DNA of 64,000 nucleotides, taken from contig NZ_FOIV01000001.1 in the NCBI RefSeq assembly GCF_900109055.1, positions 354,682 to 418,681 on the forward strand, given 5' to 3'. Origin of the DNA: Prevotella sp. khp7. GTDB taxonomy: Bacteria > Bacteroidota > Bacteroidia > Bacteroidales > Bacteroidaceae. Within the stretch, counting starts at the first letter, position 1. Every line of letters starts with the position of its first letter. Below, piece by piece: positions 42,009 through 50,201 of the stretch. A model generated the notes under the pieces. That model did not search any database, was not told where the DNA came from, and saw only the letters and a program-made list of their open reading frames with translations. A program made the translations under genes and the position numbers.

Positions 42009-42040
42009 CTTGGCTACCTCAGAAAATAGCAGTAAATTTG
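42009..42040 (+). promoter_or_regulatory. Promoter of the GH5 glucanase gene
   Basis: CTTG at 42009-42012 (one change from TTTG) and TAAATTTG at 42033-42040, 20 bp apart; the start codon follows 26 bases later. Confidence 0.65.
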
Positions 42041-42066
42041 CCGGCAGAATTATAAACCAAAACAAC

Positions 42067-43752
42067 ATGAAGAAAATATTTACTCCTATCCTAGGGCTGC
42101 TCCTGACGTTCTGCACACAGATTCAGGCAGCCGAGTTTGAAACTGCAAAAAACGCCGTCAAGAATATGGGCGTGGGTTGGAATCTGGGTAATACTCTTGA
42201 TGCCCACGACATGTCGAAGACATGGAGCAGCACAAGTCAGCACGAGACTTGCTGGGGACAACCCGTAACGAAACCTGAGTTGATGAAAATGATGAAAGAG
42301 GCAGGCTTCGGCGCCATCCGTGTCCCCGTGACCTGGTATCAGGAAATGGACAGCAACGGGAAAGTGAACGAAGCATGGATGAACCGCGTGAAGGAAGTGG
42401 TTGACTACGTGATAGACAACGGCATGTACTGTATACTGAACGTACATCACGATACCGGCGCCGATAGTAACACCTCCAAGTCGTGGCTGAAAGCTTCGAA
42501 TAACAGCTACACCGCCAACAAGGAGAAATACGAATATCTATGGAAACAGATTGCCGAGACATTCAAGGATTACGACCAGAAATTGCTTTTTGAGGCTTAC
42601 AACGAAATGCTTGATGAGAAAAGCAATTGGAACGAGCCTGCTGACAAGACGGATGGCTATAAGGCTATCAATGATTATGCCAAGAGTTTCGTAACCACTG
42701 TTCGTAATACAGGAGGCAATAATAAGGATCGTAACTTGGTGGTTAACACCTACTCTGCCAGCAGCACCGCCGACGCTATGAAGAATCTGGAGTTGCCCGA
42801 AAAAACAGGGCATATCATCTTCCAGCTGCACAGCTATCCTAACTGGAAGAGTGAAAGTAACGCAAAGAGTGAAATCGACAACCTGATTAGTAATATCAAA
42901 TCGAATCTACTGAACAGAGCTCCTGTAATCATCGGAGAATATGCCACCTTTACCACATGGCCTGCGGACATCGATTATTATGCTACTGATCGTAAAGTAG
43001 CCCTCTATGCAATGGATTATATGGTCAAGAAAGCTAAGGAAGAAGGTATTGGCACTTTCTACTGGATGGGGCTCTCGGATGGTTTGAACCGTAATTTACC
43101 TGCCTTCAATCAGGCTGACCTTGCACAGACTCTTATCAAGGCATACTATGGTAGTACAGACGGTTATAAATATCCCACAGCCAACGACTTTCAGACCGTA
43201 TATACGGTAAACTACAATAGTCAGTGGGGAGAATTGTTTCTCTATGGCGACTGGAACAGTACATCCACACTCAAATTAACCGAATATAAAGGAGTTCGCA
43301 TAGAGATGGATAATGACTATTCCGGAAAGCTGCAAATCAAGGTTTACGGTGACAAAGATGGAAAGAATACCGATGGCAGTGATAAGTTCAAGGAGCAATA
43401 CATCCCTCTAACTGCAGGCTCTAATACTTCGACACTCGACTTTGATGCCTCTGTACTAGGATCAACTGTACTGCGTATCACACTCCAGGCACTTGAAGGA
43501 ACAGCACTGACAGCCAAGATGAATGACGCTAAGCTGATTAAGACCGATGGTACTGAGGTTTCCGGGGCTGTCTCTGTTGGTTGGGGATGTAGCGTTACCT
43601 CCGAGTCAACACCAAAAACTTCAGCTATCCAAAGCATTCACTTCAACGAATCCTATACTGATGGTGCCATCTATAATCTACAGGGCCAGCGCATTACCAA
43701 GCCTCAAAAAGGTATCTATATACAAAACGGCAAAAAGTTTATAGTTAAATAA
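42067..43752 (+). CDS. Secreted GH5 endoglucanase, probably subfamily 4-like
   Basis: The 561-residue product is a predicted secreted endo-acting beta-glucanase (cellulose, xyloglucan or mixed-linkage glucan). A signal peptide ends IQAAE at about residue 20. The GH5 domain covers about 25-365: MGVGWNLGNTLDA, RVPVTWYQ, NVHHDTG, the acid/base Glu in FEAYNEM and the nucleophile Glu in IIGEYA. The WNLGNTLDA opening is common in GH5_4. A beta-sandwich module (about 370-520) follows, then a 40-residue C-terminal tail (AIYNLQGQRITKPQKGIYI) typical of Prevotella secreted proteins and likely a sorting or anchoring signal. The start at 42067 follows the promoter; an upstream in-frame ATG (41932) precedes it. 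Confidence 0.9.
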   Translation: MKKIFTPILGLLLTFCTQIQAAEFETAKNAVKNMGVGWNLGNTLDAHDMSKTWSSTSQHETCWGQPVTKPELMKMMKEAGFGAIRVPVTWYQEMDSNGKVNEAWMNRVKEVVDYVIDNGMYCILNVHHDTGADSNTSKSWLKASNNSYTANKEKYEYLWKQIAETFKDYDQKLLFEAYNEMLDEKSNWNEPADKTDGYKAINDYAKSFVTTVRNTGGNNKDRNLVVNTYSASSTADAMKNLELPEKTGHIIFQLHSYPNWKSESNAKSEIDNLISNIKSNLLNRAPVIIGEYATFTTWPADIDYYATDRKVALYAMDYMVKKAKEEGIGTFYWMGLSDGLNRNLPAFNQADLAQTLIKAYYGSTDGYKYPTANDFQTVYTVNYNSQWGELFLYGDWNSTSTLKLTEYKGVRIEMDNDYSGKLQIKVYGDKDGKNTDGSDKFKEQYIPLTAGSNTSTLDFDASVLGSTVLRITLQALEGTALTAKMNDAKLIKTDGTEVSGAVSVGWGCSVTSESTPKTSAIQSIHFNESYTDGAIYNLQGQRITKPQKGIYIQNGKKFIVK

Positions 43753-43791
43753 AAAAGAATCCCTCTCCAAATCGGAGAGGGATTCTTTTTT
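43751..43791. terminator. Perfect 18-bp terminator between GH5 and serA
   Basis: The arms 43751-43768 (aaaaaagaatccctctcc) and 43774-43791 are exact reverse complements with a 5-base loop and A/T tracts at both ends, ideal for bidirectional termination. The left arm begins at the stop codon of the GH5 gene. Confidence 0.9.
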
Positions 43792-43808
43792 CTATCTGAT
43801 TTCAGAAT

Positions 43809-44726
43809 TTATTTGTTCACCTGGAACTTGGTGTCGCCATCCTTGAAGAAAGCGTTGATCTGCTTGGCAGCAGCGATACCAGCGTTGATGTTGGCCTCGG
43901 CTGTCTGAGCACCCATCTTCTTAGGAGTTGAGAAGTAACGACCCTCGAACTTGGCGAACTCGTCGTTGGCATCAGGCATGATGTCGGTCACGAACTTCAG
44001 GTCCTCACGCTCAGCCATCAGCTTAATCAGCTCAGGCTCGTTGATAACCTCCTTACGGGCTGTGTTAACCAGCACACCACCCTTCTTCATCTTGCCAACC
44101 AGTGCAGCGTTGATGCTCTGCTTAGTCTCAGGAGTAGCAGGAATGTGGAGCGATACAACATCACAGGTCTCGAACAGAGCCTCCTGATTAGCTACAGCAT
44201 GCACACCAGCAGCCTCGATAACCTCTGCTGGGCAGAAAGCATCGTATGCATAGACGTCCATACCGAAGCCCTTGGCGATGCGAGCTACGTTACGACCTAC
44301 ATTACCGAAAGCCAGGATACCCAGCTTCTTACCCAGCAGCTCGCTACCGCTCTTACCGTTGTAGAAACCACGAACGGCCATTACGAGCAGACCGAATACC
44401 AACTCGGCTACAGCGTTTGAGTTCTGACCAGGAGTGTTCTCGGCTACTACGTTGTGAGCTGTGGCAGCGGCGAGATCGATGTTGTCGTAACCAGCACCGG
44501 CACGAACCACGATCTTCAACTGCTTAGCAGCGTCGAGCACCTCAGCGTCAACCTTATCGCTACGGATAATCAGTGCGTCGGCATCAGCAACGGCTGCCAG
44601 GAACTGAGCCTTTTCTGTATATTTCTCGAGCAATACCAGCTCATTGCCGGCTGCCTCAATTTCTGCCTTAATACCATTAACAGCAGCAGCTGCAAATGGC
44701 TTCTCTGTTGCAACTAATACTTTCAT
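43809..44726 (-). CDS. serA: D-3-phosphoglycerate dehydrogenase, short form
   Basis: SerA oxidises 3-phosphoglycerate to phosphohydroxypyruvate, the first step of serine synthesis. The 305-residue product is the short type without ACT or ASB regulatory domains. It shows RAGAGYDNID (substrate region), an NAD-binding loop LGILAFGNVGRNVARIA (about residues 130-146), and catalytic-region residues in VNTARKEVINEPEL. The usual catalytic His near the C terminus is not obvious in this short form (FSTPKKMGAQT replaces the common PH motif). Second gene after serC. Confidence 0.88.
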   Translation of the reverse strand: MKVLVATEKPFAAAAVNGIKAEIEAAGNELVLLEKYTEKAQFLAAVADADALIIRSDKVDAEVLDAAKQLKIVVRAGAGYDNIDLAAATAHNVVAENTPGQNSNAVAELVFGLLVMAVRGFYNGKSGSELLGKKLGILAFGNVGRNVARIAKGFGMDVYAYDAFCPAEVIEAAGVHAVANQEALFETCDVVSLHIPATPETKQSINAALVGKMKKGGVLVNTARKEVINEPELIKLMAEREDLKFVTDIMPDANDEFAKFEGRYFSTPKKMGAQTAEANINAGIAAAKQINAFFKDGDTKFQVNK

Positions 44727-44747
44727 AGTTATTTTTATTTTAATTTT

Positions 44748-44811
44748 GGCACGGATTACACGGATTCACACTGTTTTTTATTAATCCGTGTTAATCCGCG
44801 TAATCCGTGCC
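44748..44811. repeat. Inverted repeat of aatccgtg units between serC and serA
   Basis: The arms 44748-44766 (ggcacggattacacggatt) and 44793-44811 are reverse complements with one difference, which becomes a G-U pair in the minus-strand transcript. An additional aatccgtg copy lies inside at 44783-44790. This is a known style of short intergenic repeat in Bacteroidales. It would fold as a strong hairpin in the serC-serA mRNA. Confidence 0.8.
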
Positions 44812-44821
44812 TAATTCTTAA

Positions 44822-45889
44822 TTAATGATTAGCTTCGAACTCCTTCATGCAAGCTACGAGGGCGTTAACACCTTCGATAGTCTGGGCGTTGTAGCAAGAT
44901 GCACGGAAACCACCAACTGAGCGGTGACCCTTAACACCTACCATACCCTTTGATACTGCGAAGTCGAGGAAGTCCTTCTCAAGTTCCTTGTACTCGTCGG
45001 CCATTACGAAGCAGATATTCATCAGCGAACGATCCTCGGCCTGAGCTGTACCCTTGAACATCTTGTTGCGGTCGATCTCACCGTAAACAATCTCGGCACG
45101 CTGCTGAGCCAACTTGTCCATAGCCTCTACACCACCCTGGGCCTTAATCCAGCGCAGATTCTCAAGAGCGCTGTAAATAGGAACTACAGGAGGAGTATTG
45201 AACATAGAACCCTTATCTACGTGTGTACGATAGTCGAGCATTGTTGGGATCTCACGTGGAGCCTTACCCAGTGCGTCGTCCTTAACAATCACGATAGTAA
45301 CACCAGCCATAGCCAGGTTCTTCTGAGCACCAGCGTAGATAGCATCGTACTTAGCAACGTCGATAGGACGGCTGAAGATATCAGATGACATATCGGCAAT
45401 CAGACGAACGGGAACGTCAAGGTCCTTACGAATCTCAGTACCATAGATAGTATTATTAGTTGTGATGTGCAGATAGTCAGCATCAGCGGGAACAGTCCAA
45501 TCCTTAGGGATGAAGGTATAGTTGGCATCAGCTGAAGAAGCCACCTCTACTACCTCACCGAAAAGCTTTGCTTCCTTCATAGCTTTCTTAGCCCAAACAC
45601 CAGTGTTCAGGTAAGCAGCCTTCTTAATCAGGAAGTTATAAGGAATCATACAGAACTCCAGACTGGCACCACCACCAAGGAAAATCACGGAGTAACCCTC
45701 GGGAACGTTAAGGAGTTCCTTTACGAGAGCTACAGCCTCGTCAACTACAGGCTGAAAGTCCTTTGCACGATGGCTGATCTCCATCAGTGAGAGACCTGAA
45801 CCGTTGAAATCAAGACACTGTTGAGCGGTCTTCTCAATCACCTCGCGAGGAAGCATCGAGGGACCGGCGTTAAAGTTGTACTTCTTCAT
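44822..45889 (-). CDS. serC: Phosphoserine aminotransferase
   Basis: SerC converts phosphohydroxypyruvate and glutamate to phosphoserine and 2-oxoglutarate, using PLP. The 355-residue product opens with [13 protein letters not shown], has ISHRAKDF early, the PLP-lysine motif [14 protein letters not shown] (about residues 187-200) and [10 protein letters not shown] near the C terminus. It is the first gene of serC-serA. The leader (45890 to a possible -7 box at 46089-46096) could be about 190 bases long. Confidence 0.96.
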   Translation of the reverse strand: MKKYNFNAGPSMLPREVIEKTAQQCLDFNGSGLSLMEISHRAKDFQPVVDEAVALVKELLNVPEGYSVIFLGGGASLEFCMIPYNFLIKKAAYLNTGVWAKKAMKEAKLFGEVVEVASSADANYTFIPKDWTVPADADYLHITTNNTIYGTEIRKDLDVPVRLIADMSSDIFSRPIDVAKYDAIYAGAQKNLAMAGVTIVIVKDDALGKAPREIPTMLDYRTHVDKGSMFNTPPVVPIYSALENLRWIKAQGGVEAMDKLAQQRAEIVYGEIDRNKMFKGTAQAEDRSLMNICFVMADEYKELEKDFLDFAVSKGMVGVKGHRSVGGFRASCYNAQTIEGVNALVACMKEFEANH

Positions 45890-46159
45890 TTTGATTGTTA
45901 TTTTAATAATGGTTTATATCCTTGCTTTTGAAAAACGCTGCGAAATTACACTTTTTATTTTAATCTACCAAATATTTGAGCAGAAATTCACGAAAATATT
46001 CTTTTTTCTTTCATATTGTCAAGTCTGCATATCAGATTTCTTCTTTTTCTGATTGCATAACCACCTATATATATTATAAAGACAGCGGCAAAGTTACTAA
46101 GATTTCCTCATATTTATGACTTTTTCCTTTATTGTTTTCTTGCTTTTTACTTTTTTTCG

Positions 46160-46167
46160 TAATTTTG
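46160..46167 (+). promoter_or_regulatory. -7 box (TAATTTTG) for the HPPK-like/M64/TrmH operon
   Basis: A full TAnnTTTG match 9 bases before the chosen start; the -33 region reads TTTC at 46136-46139 (20-bp spacing). Confidence 0.55.
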
Positions 46168-46175
46168 CATTCGTT

Positions 46176-46547
46176 ATGAATCAAAAAGAGCATCAAGTCA
46201 TCATCAGTCTGGCCTCAAACTATAACCAAGAAGCCAACATGGTTGCAGCCAGAGAGCAGCTTAAACAGTTGCTTAAAGAGGTATGTTTTACCTCCTCCAT
46301 CTGGACGGAGCCTATTCATTCTATCCGACAGGAACAATATCTCAATCAGCTCTGTAAAGCTAAAACTTCATTCAGTTTCAATCTATTAGAAGAGGTATTG
46401 AAAGAGGTTGAGAAACGATTAGGCAGAACACATAATGAGGATGGTATAGTGGCAATCGACCTTGATTTGTTAGCATATGACGATGAACGATATCACTTAA
46501 GAGATTGGGACAGAAATTATGTAAAGGATTTATTAAATGAATTATGA
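46176..46547 (+). CDS. Short HPPK-like (FolK-family) protein, possibly non-catalytic
   Basis: HPPK transfers pyrophosphate from ATP to 6-hydroxymethyl-dihydropterin in folate synthesis. This 123-residue product matches the family only over its first two-thirds: an IISLASNYNQEANM opening, LEEVLKEVEKRLGR, and the metal-binding motif AIDLDLLAYDD (about residues 89-99). The Arg usually placed just before IDLDLL is replaced by Ala-Val, and the C-terminal third (normally with a PHxxxxxRxFVLxPL motif) is absent; the protein ends about 25 residues after IDLDLL. It may be a pseudo-enzyme. It overlaps the M64 peptidase start by 4 bases (ATGA). Confidence 0.7.
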   Translation: MNQKEHQVIISLASNYNQEANMVAAREQLKQLLKEVCFTSSIWTEPIHSIRQEQYLNQLCKAKTSFSFNLLEEVLKEVEKRLGRTHNEDGIVAIDLDLLAYDDERYHLRDWDRNYVKDLLNEL

Positions 46548-47782
46548 AAAAAATACTTATATTCAGCATATTACTATTACTATGCATTAGTACGAGAGCT
46601 CAGAAGTTTGATGATTGTTTTGAAGATCGCACATTGCGTTTGGATTACATTTTTGCGGGTGATGTAAATCAACAACAGATATACATAGACGAACTTGTGA
46701 GTCTACCCCATTGGCATGGACGCAGAGAAAGACTTTCCGAAGTGCCTCTCATTGGCAATGGCCAGATTATCGTCAAAGCAAAAGACAGCGGAAACGTAAT
46801 CTATCGTCACTCTTTCTCTAGTCTGTTTCAGGAGTGGCTGGCTACCGATGAAGCCAAACACGTCCAGAAATCATTTGAAAACGTGTTTCTTATTCCCTAC
46901 CCTAAGACTCCTGTAGAGATCACCATTGAAATATACGACTACCATGGGAAGATAATCAGCAGCATGCACCACACTGTAGATCCAAATGACATCCTCATAC
47001 GCAAGGCAGGAGAGAAACCTGAAGCGGTGACACCATTTGAAACGCTGCAGCAGGCAGCTGACACCAATCACTGCATACATATTGCTTATGTAGCTGAAGG
47101 CTATACTGCTGATGAAATGGAGCATTTCCTAAACGATTGTAAGAAAGCATCAGAATCGCTATTCCGTCACGAGCCGTTCAAGGCTATGCAAGACCGCTTT
47201 AACATCGTGGCCGTAAAGTCGGTATCAGAAGAGAGCGGCACCAGCGAACCTTCTAAAGGTATATGGAAAAATACGGCACTGGCTTCTCACTTCAACACTT
47301 TCTATAGTGATCGCTATCTCACAACGCTGCACCTAAAACGTCTGCACGATATATTGGCAGGAACTCCCTACGAGCATATTATCATACTCGTAAATACAGA
47401 TCATTATGGGGGCGGCGGTATATACAATTCATATAACCTCTGCTATACAGGCGGCAAGCACTTCCTGCCAGTTGTGGTACACGAGTTTGGTCATTCTTTT
47501 GGAGGACTAGGCGACGAATACGCCTATGGCAACGACGACCCGATGTATTTTGCAGACACAGAGCCCTGGGAGCCCAATCTGACGACGAAGGCACATTTCG
47601 TAGGTAAATGGGAAAACTTGGTAAAAGAAGGAAAAGCAGATCTTATAGAAGGTGGCGGCTATCTGACCAATGGCGTATGGCGTGGCTTCGAGAACTGCCG
47701 CATGCGTACTAATGAGGAACCGGAGTTCTGTCTTGTTTGTCAACAAGCCCTCACTCGTCTTATTAAGTTTTATACCGAATGA
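46544..47782 (+). CDS. Exported M64-family (IgA peptidase-like) metallopeptidase
   Basis: The 412-residue product has a signal peptide ending TRAQ at about residue 19, an N-terminal beta domain (about 25-130), and an M64 catalytic domain with the zinc motif HEFGHSFGGLGDEY (near residue 317, HExxHxxGxxDE). M64 peptidases include an IgA protease from Clostridium ramosum, but most members have unknown substrates. The gene is sandwiched by 4-base ATGA overlaps with its neighbours, an unusually tight link for an exported peptidase. Confidence 0.88.
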   Translation: MKKILIFSILLLLCISTRAQKFDDCFEDRTLRLDYIFAGDVNQQQIYIDELVSLPHWHGRRERLSEVPLIGNGQIIVKAKDSGNVIYRHSFSSLFQEWLATDEAKHVQKSFENVFLIPYPKTPVEITIEIYDYHGKIISSMHHTVDPNDILIRKAGEKPEAVTPFETLQQAADTNHCIHIAYVAEGYTADEMEHFLNDCKKASESLFRHEPFKAMQDRFNIVAVKSVSEESGTSEPSKGIWKNTALASHFNTFYSDRYLTTLHLKRLHDILAGTPYEHIIILVNTDHYGGGGIYNSYNLCYTGGKHFLPVVVHEFGHSFGGLGDEYAYGNDDPMYFADTEPWEPNLTTKAHFVGKWENLVKEGKADLIEGGGYLTNGVWRGFENCRMRTNEEPEFCLVCQQALTRLIKFYTE

Positions 47783-48579
47783 TTTACGAAATTTCATCGA
47801 TACACGACGAACGTCTCAAGTTGTTCACCTCGATGACTGAGGCGCAATTACGTAATCGCCTGAACCAGCAACAAGGTATCTTTATTGCAGAGAGTCCCAA
47901 AGTAATACGTGTAGCTTTGCAAGCCGGCTATCAGCCTATAGCATTACTTTGCGAGCGTCGTCATATTGATGGCGATGCAAAGGATATCATAGAGGACCAC
48001 CCCGATATGCCTATCTACACAGGAAGCCGCGAGATGCTTTCTGAACTGACAGGCTATACACTGACTCGTGGCGTATTGTGCGCCATGAAACGCAAGCCAG
48101 AACTTGCGCTTGAAGAAATATTACGAGATACCCAACGTGTATGTGTCATTGATGCCGTCTGCGACACCACAAACATAGGAGCGATTTTCCGTTCCGCAGC
48201 AGCATTAGGCATCGATGCCGTGTTACTAACACGAAGTTCATGCGACCCTCTGAACCGCAGAGCAATACGTGTATCAATGGGAACGATATTCCTCGTTCCA
48301 TGGACATGGCTTGATGATTATTCACAACTTCATGCTCTTGGATTCAAGACTGCTGCCATGGCACTTACTGATAACTCCATATCACTCGCCGATCCCATTC
48401 TGAAGCAACAGTCAAAATTAGCCATCATTATGGGAACCGAGGGCGACGGACTTCCATCCGAAACCATCAGAAATGCCAATTATACCGTCCGCATACCAAT
48501 GTACCACCATGTCGACTCCCTCAACGTAGCCGCTGCCGCAGCCGTAGCTTTCTGGGAACTGGCTGGTGTACATAAATAA
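47779..48579 (+). CDS. TrmH/SpoU-family RNA 2'-O-methyltransferase
   Basis: The 266-residue product has an N-terminal substrate-binding domain and the SPOUT knot signature blocks: DAVCDTTNIGAIFRSAAALG (cited in part, about residues 119-137), IIMGTEGDGLP (about 213-223) and MYHHVDSLNVAAAAAV (motif 3). Family members methylate 2'-OH of tRNA or rRNA; the target is not evident. It overlaps the M64 gene by 4 bases and is the third gene in the operon. Confidence 0.9.
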   Translation: MIYEISSIHDERLKLFTSMTEAQLRNRLNQQQGIFIAESPKVIRVALQAGYQPIALLCERRHIDGDAKDIIEDHPDMPIYTGSREMLSELTGYTLTRGVLCAMKRKPELALEEILRDTQRVCVIDAVCDTTNIGAIFRSAAALGIDAVLLTRSSCDPLNRRAIRVSMGTIFLVPWTWLDDYSQLHALGFKTAAMALTDNSISLADPILKQQSKLAIIMGTEGDGLPSETIRNANYTVRIPMYHHVDSLNVAAAAAVAFWELAGVHK

Positions 48580-48671
48580 TTACGAGCAATCCGTCTGTAC
48601 TAGTGGGAAGATGGCGTCTGAAGGACTCGAAACAATAGCCTTCACAAAGCCACATAGGATATTTATCCTGG

Positions 48672-49367
48672 TTATTTGGGAAGTTCTGACACATAACGCA
48701 TCTCCCTCAGAATACGAGCCTGGCGCTTGAGCATATAGGAAGAAGGAGACTTACTGGAGAACTTACGGGGATTGGGAAGAGTGGCTGCAATCAGGGCACA
48801 CTGGGCCTTAGACAGGTTAAGAGCATCTGTATGGAAATGTTCCTCAGCCACAGCGTCAGCACCATAAATACCATCACCCGTCTCGATAGAATTCAAATAA
48901 ACTTCCATGATACGTTGCTTAGACCAGAAGAGCTCAATCATAAACGTGAAATACACTTCGAAGCCTTTACGCACCCAAGAACGTCCAGGCCATAGAAAAA
49001 CATTCTTAGCTGTTTGCTGTGAGATGGTTGAAGCACCCAACCTACGTTTTTCAGGATGTTCACGATTACGCTTGGCCGCGTGTTCAATGGCTTTATAGTC
49101 GAAACCGTGATGTGACAGGAAGTTTGCGTCTTCACTAGCCATGACTGCACGAGGAAGATTGGGAGAAATTTTCTCAAGGGGAACCCAATGATGAGATAGT
49201 TTCAACTCCTTGCCCTCCTTTACTTGTTCATAACAACGAATAAACATCAAAGGAGTGAAATAGACAGGGAGAAAACGAAGTGCCACCACCGCAAGGATTG
49301 TGGAAGCCAAAAAAGCTACCACAATCCAGCGTATGACGGCCCCAATTTTCTTTAGGATAATATGCAT
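48672..49367 (-). CDS. mtgA: Monofunctional peptidoglycan glycosyltransferase
   Basis: MtgA polymerises lipid II into glycan strands. The 231-residue product has one N-terminal membrane anchor (about residues 9-32) and a GT51 domain with the conserved blocks ASEDANFLSHHGFD (catalytic Glu, near residue 76), RRLGASTISQQTAKN and RKGFEVYFTFMIELFWSKQRIMEVYLN (cited in part). No penicillin-binding domain follows. The gene is 2 bases after the OmpA lipoprotein stop codon. Confidence 0.94.
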   Translation of the reverse strand: MHIILKKIGAVIRWIVVAFLASTILAVVALRFLPVYFTPLMFIRCYEQVKEGKELKLSHHWVPLEKISPNLPRAVMASEDANFLSHHGFDYKAIEHAAKRNREHPEKRRLGASTISQQTAKNVFLWPGRSWVRKGFEVYFTFMIELFWSKQRIMEVYLNSIETGDGIYGADAVAEEHFHTDALNLSKAQCALIAATLPNPRKFSSKSPSSYMLKRQARILREMRYVSELPK

Positions 49368-49369
49368 TG

Positions 49370-50071
49370 TTACTGAGCCTGCTGCTGAGCATCCTGAATC
49401 ATCTGCTGAGAGGCATACATATAAACCTCTACACGACGATTCTGAGCCTGACCTTCCTTAGTAGAATTGTCGGCAACAGGATTCTGCTGCCCAAAGCCCT
49501 GTACACTCTTAATCTGAGTGGCGGGAACGCTCAAAGCCTGAAGGTATGAAGACACAGAAGTGGCACGGTCCAAAGACAGAGCCTGATTCTTCACTGCACT
49601 CTGCTCAGCGGTAGAGCCTTTCCAACCCTGATTGTCTGTATAGCCCTGGATGGCTACATCGCATTCACTGTTATTCTTCAGAACGGTAGCCAGCTGCTGA
49701 AGTGAAGCCTTTGAAGCAGAAGTCAAATCGCTCTTACCTGTAGCAAAGAGAATACCAGAATCGAAAGTCATCTTAACAGCCTCAAGTCCGTTGGCATCAG
49801 TAACCTCCTCTACCTGAGCATTCTGGATTGCCTCAGCCTCCTTCTTGGCCTTATCCATCTTCTTACCAATGATAGCACCAGCACCAGCACCTACGGCAGT
49901 ACCGACAGCAGCACCAATGGCCGTGTTACCGGCAATAGCACCGACGATAGCGCCTAACGCAGCACCGCCACCAGCACCGATGGCCGTACCCTTAGCCGTA
50001 TTACTCATGTTACACCCTGCTAGAACCAAAGTAGCACACAGTGCCACGCAAATTGACTTTAAACTTTTCAT
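49370..50071 (-). CDS. OmpA-family lipoprotein with glycine zipper
   Basis: The 233-residue product has a lipobox LAGC (Cys20), a Gly/Ala-rich zipper segment (about residues 27-68, repeated GxxxG with KGTAIGAGGGAALGAIVGA as its start), a short charged linker, and a C-terminal OmpA peptidoglycan-binding domain (about 110-225) with GYTDNQG and NRRVEVY. It anchors the outer membrane to peptidoglycan. The C terminus is Gln-rich (QQMIQDAQQQAQ). It precedes mtgA with a 2-base gap; the pairing fits cell-envelope roles. Confidence 0.92.
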   Translation of the reverse strand: MKSLKSICVALCATLVLAGCNMSNTAKGTAIGAGGGAALGAIVGAIAGNTAIGAAVGTAVGAGAGAIIGKKMDKAKKEAEAIQNAQVEEVTDANGLEAVKMTFDSGILFATGKSDLTSASKASLQQLATVLKNNSECDVAIQGYTDNQGWKGSTAEQSAVKNQALSLDRATSVSSYLQALSVPATQIKSVQGFGQQNPVADNSTKEGQAQNRRVEVYMYASQQMIQDAQQQAQ

Positions 50072-50112
50072 TTTTCTTTCAGTTTTTAATCGTTAAACGT
50101 TTATTTTGTTTG

Positions 50113-50120
50113 CAAAGATA
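50113..50120 (-). promoter_or_regulatory. -7 box (TATCTTTG) for the OmpA-mtgA operon
   Basis: A full TAnnTTTG match 41 bases before the start; -33 not clear. Confidence 0.6.
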
Positions 50121-50164
50121 GTAATTAATTTATTATAATGTATGCGAGTTTCATATTTTTTATG

Positions 50165-50172
50165 TAATTTTG
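50165..50172 (+). promoter_or_regulatory. -7 box (TAATTTTG) for proS
   Basis: A full TAnnTTTG match 29 bases before the proS start; -33 not clear. Confidence 0.6.
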
Positions 50173-50201
50173 CACACAAATTTGATAAATAGAAAAAAAC
50201 A

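Noticed and set aside
43809..44726. serA as a pseudogene because of its short length and lack of an evident PH motif
   Set aside because: The frame is intact with clean NAD-binding and catalytic-region blocks, and short SerA is normal in Bacteroidetes.
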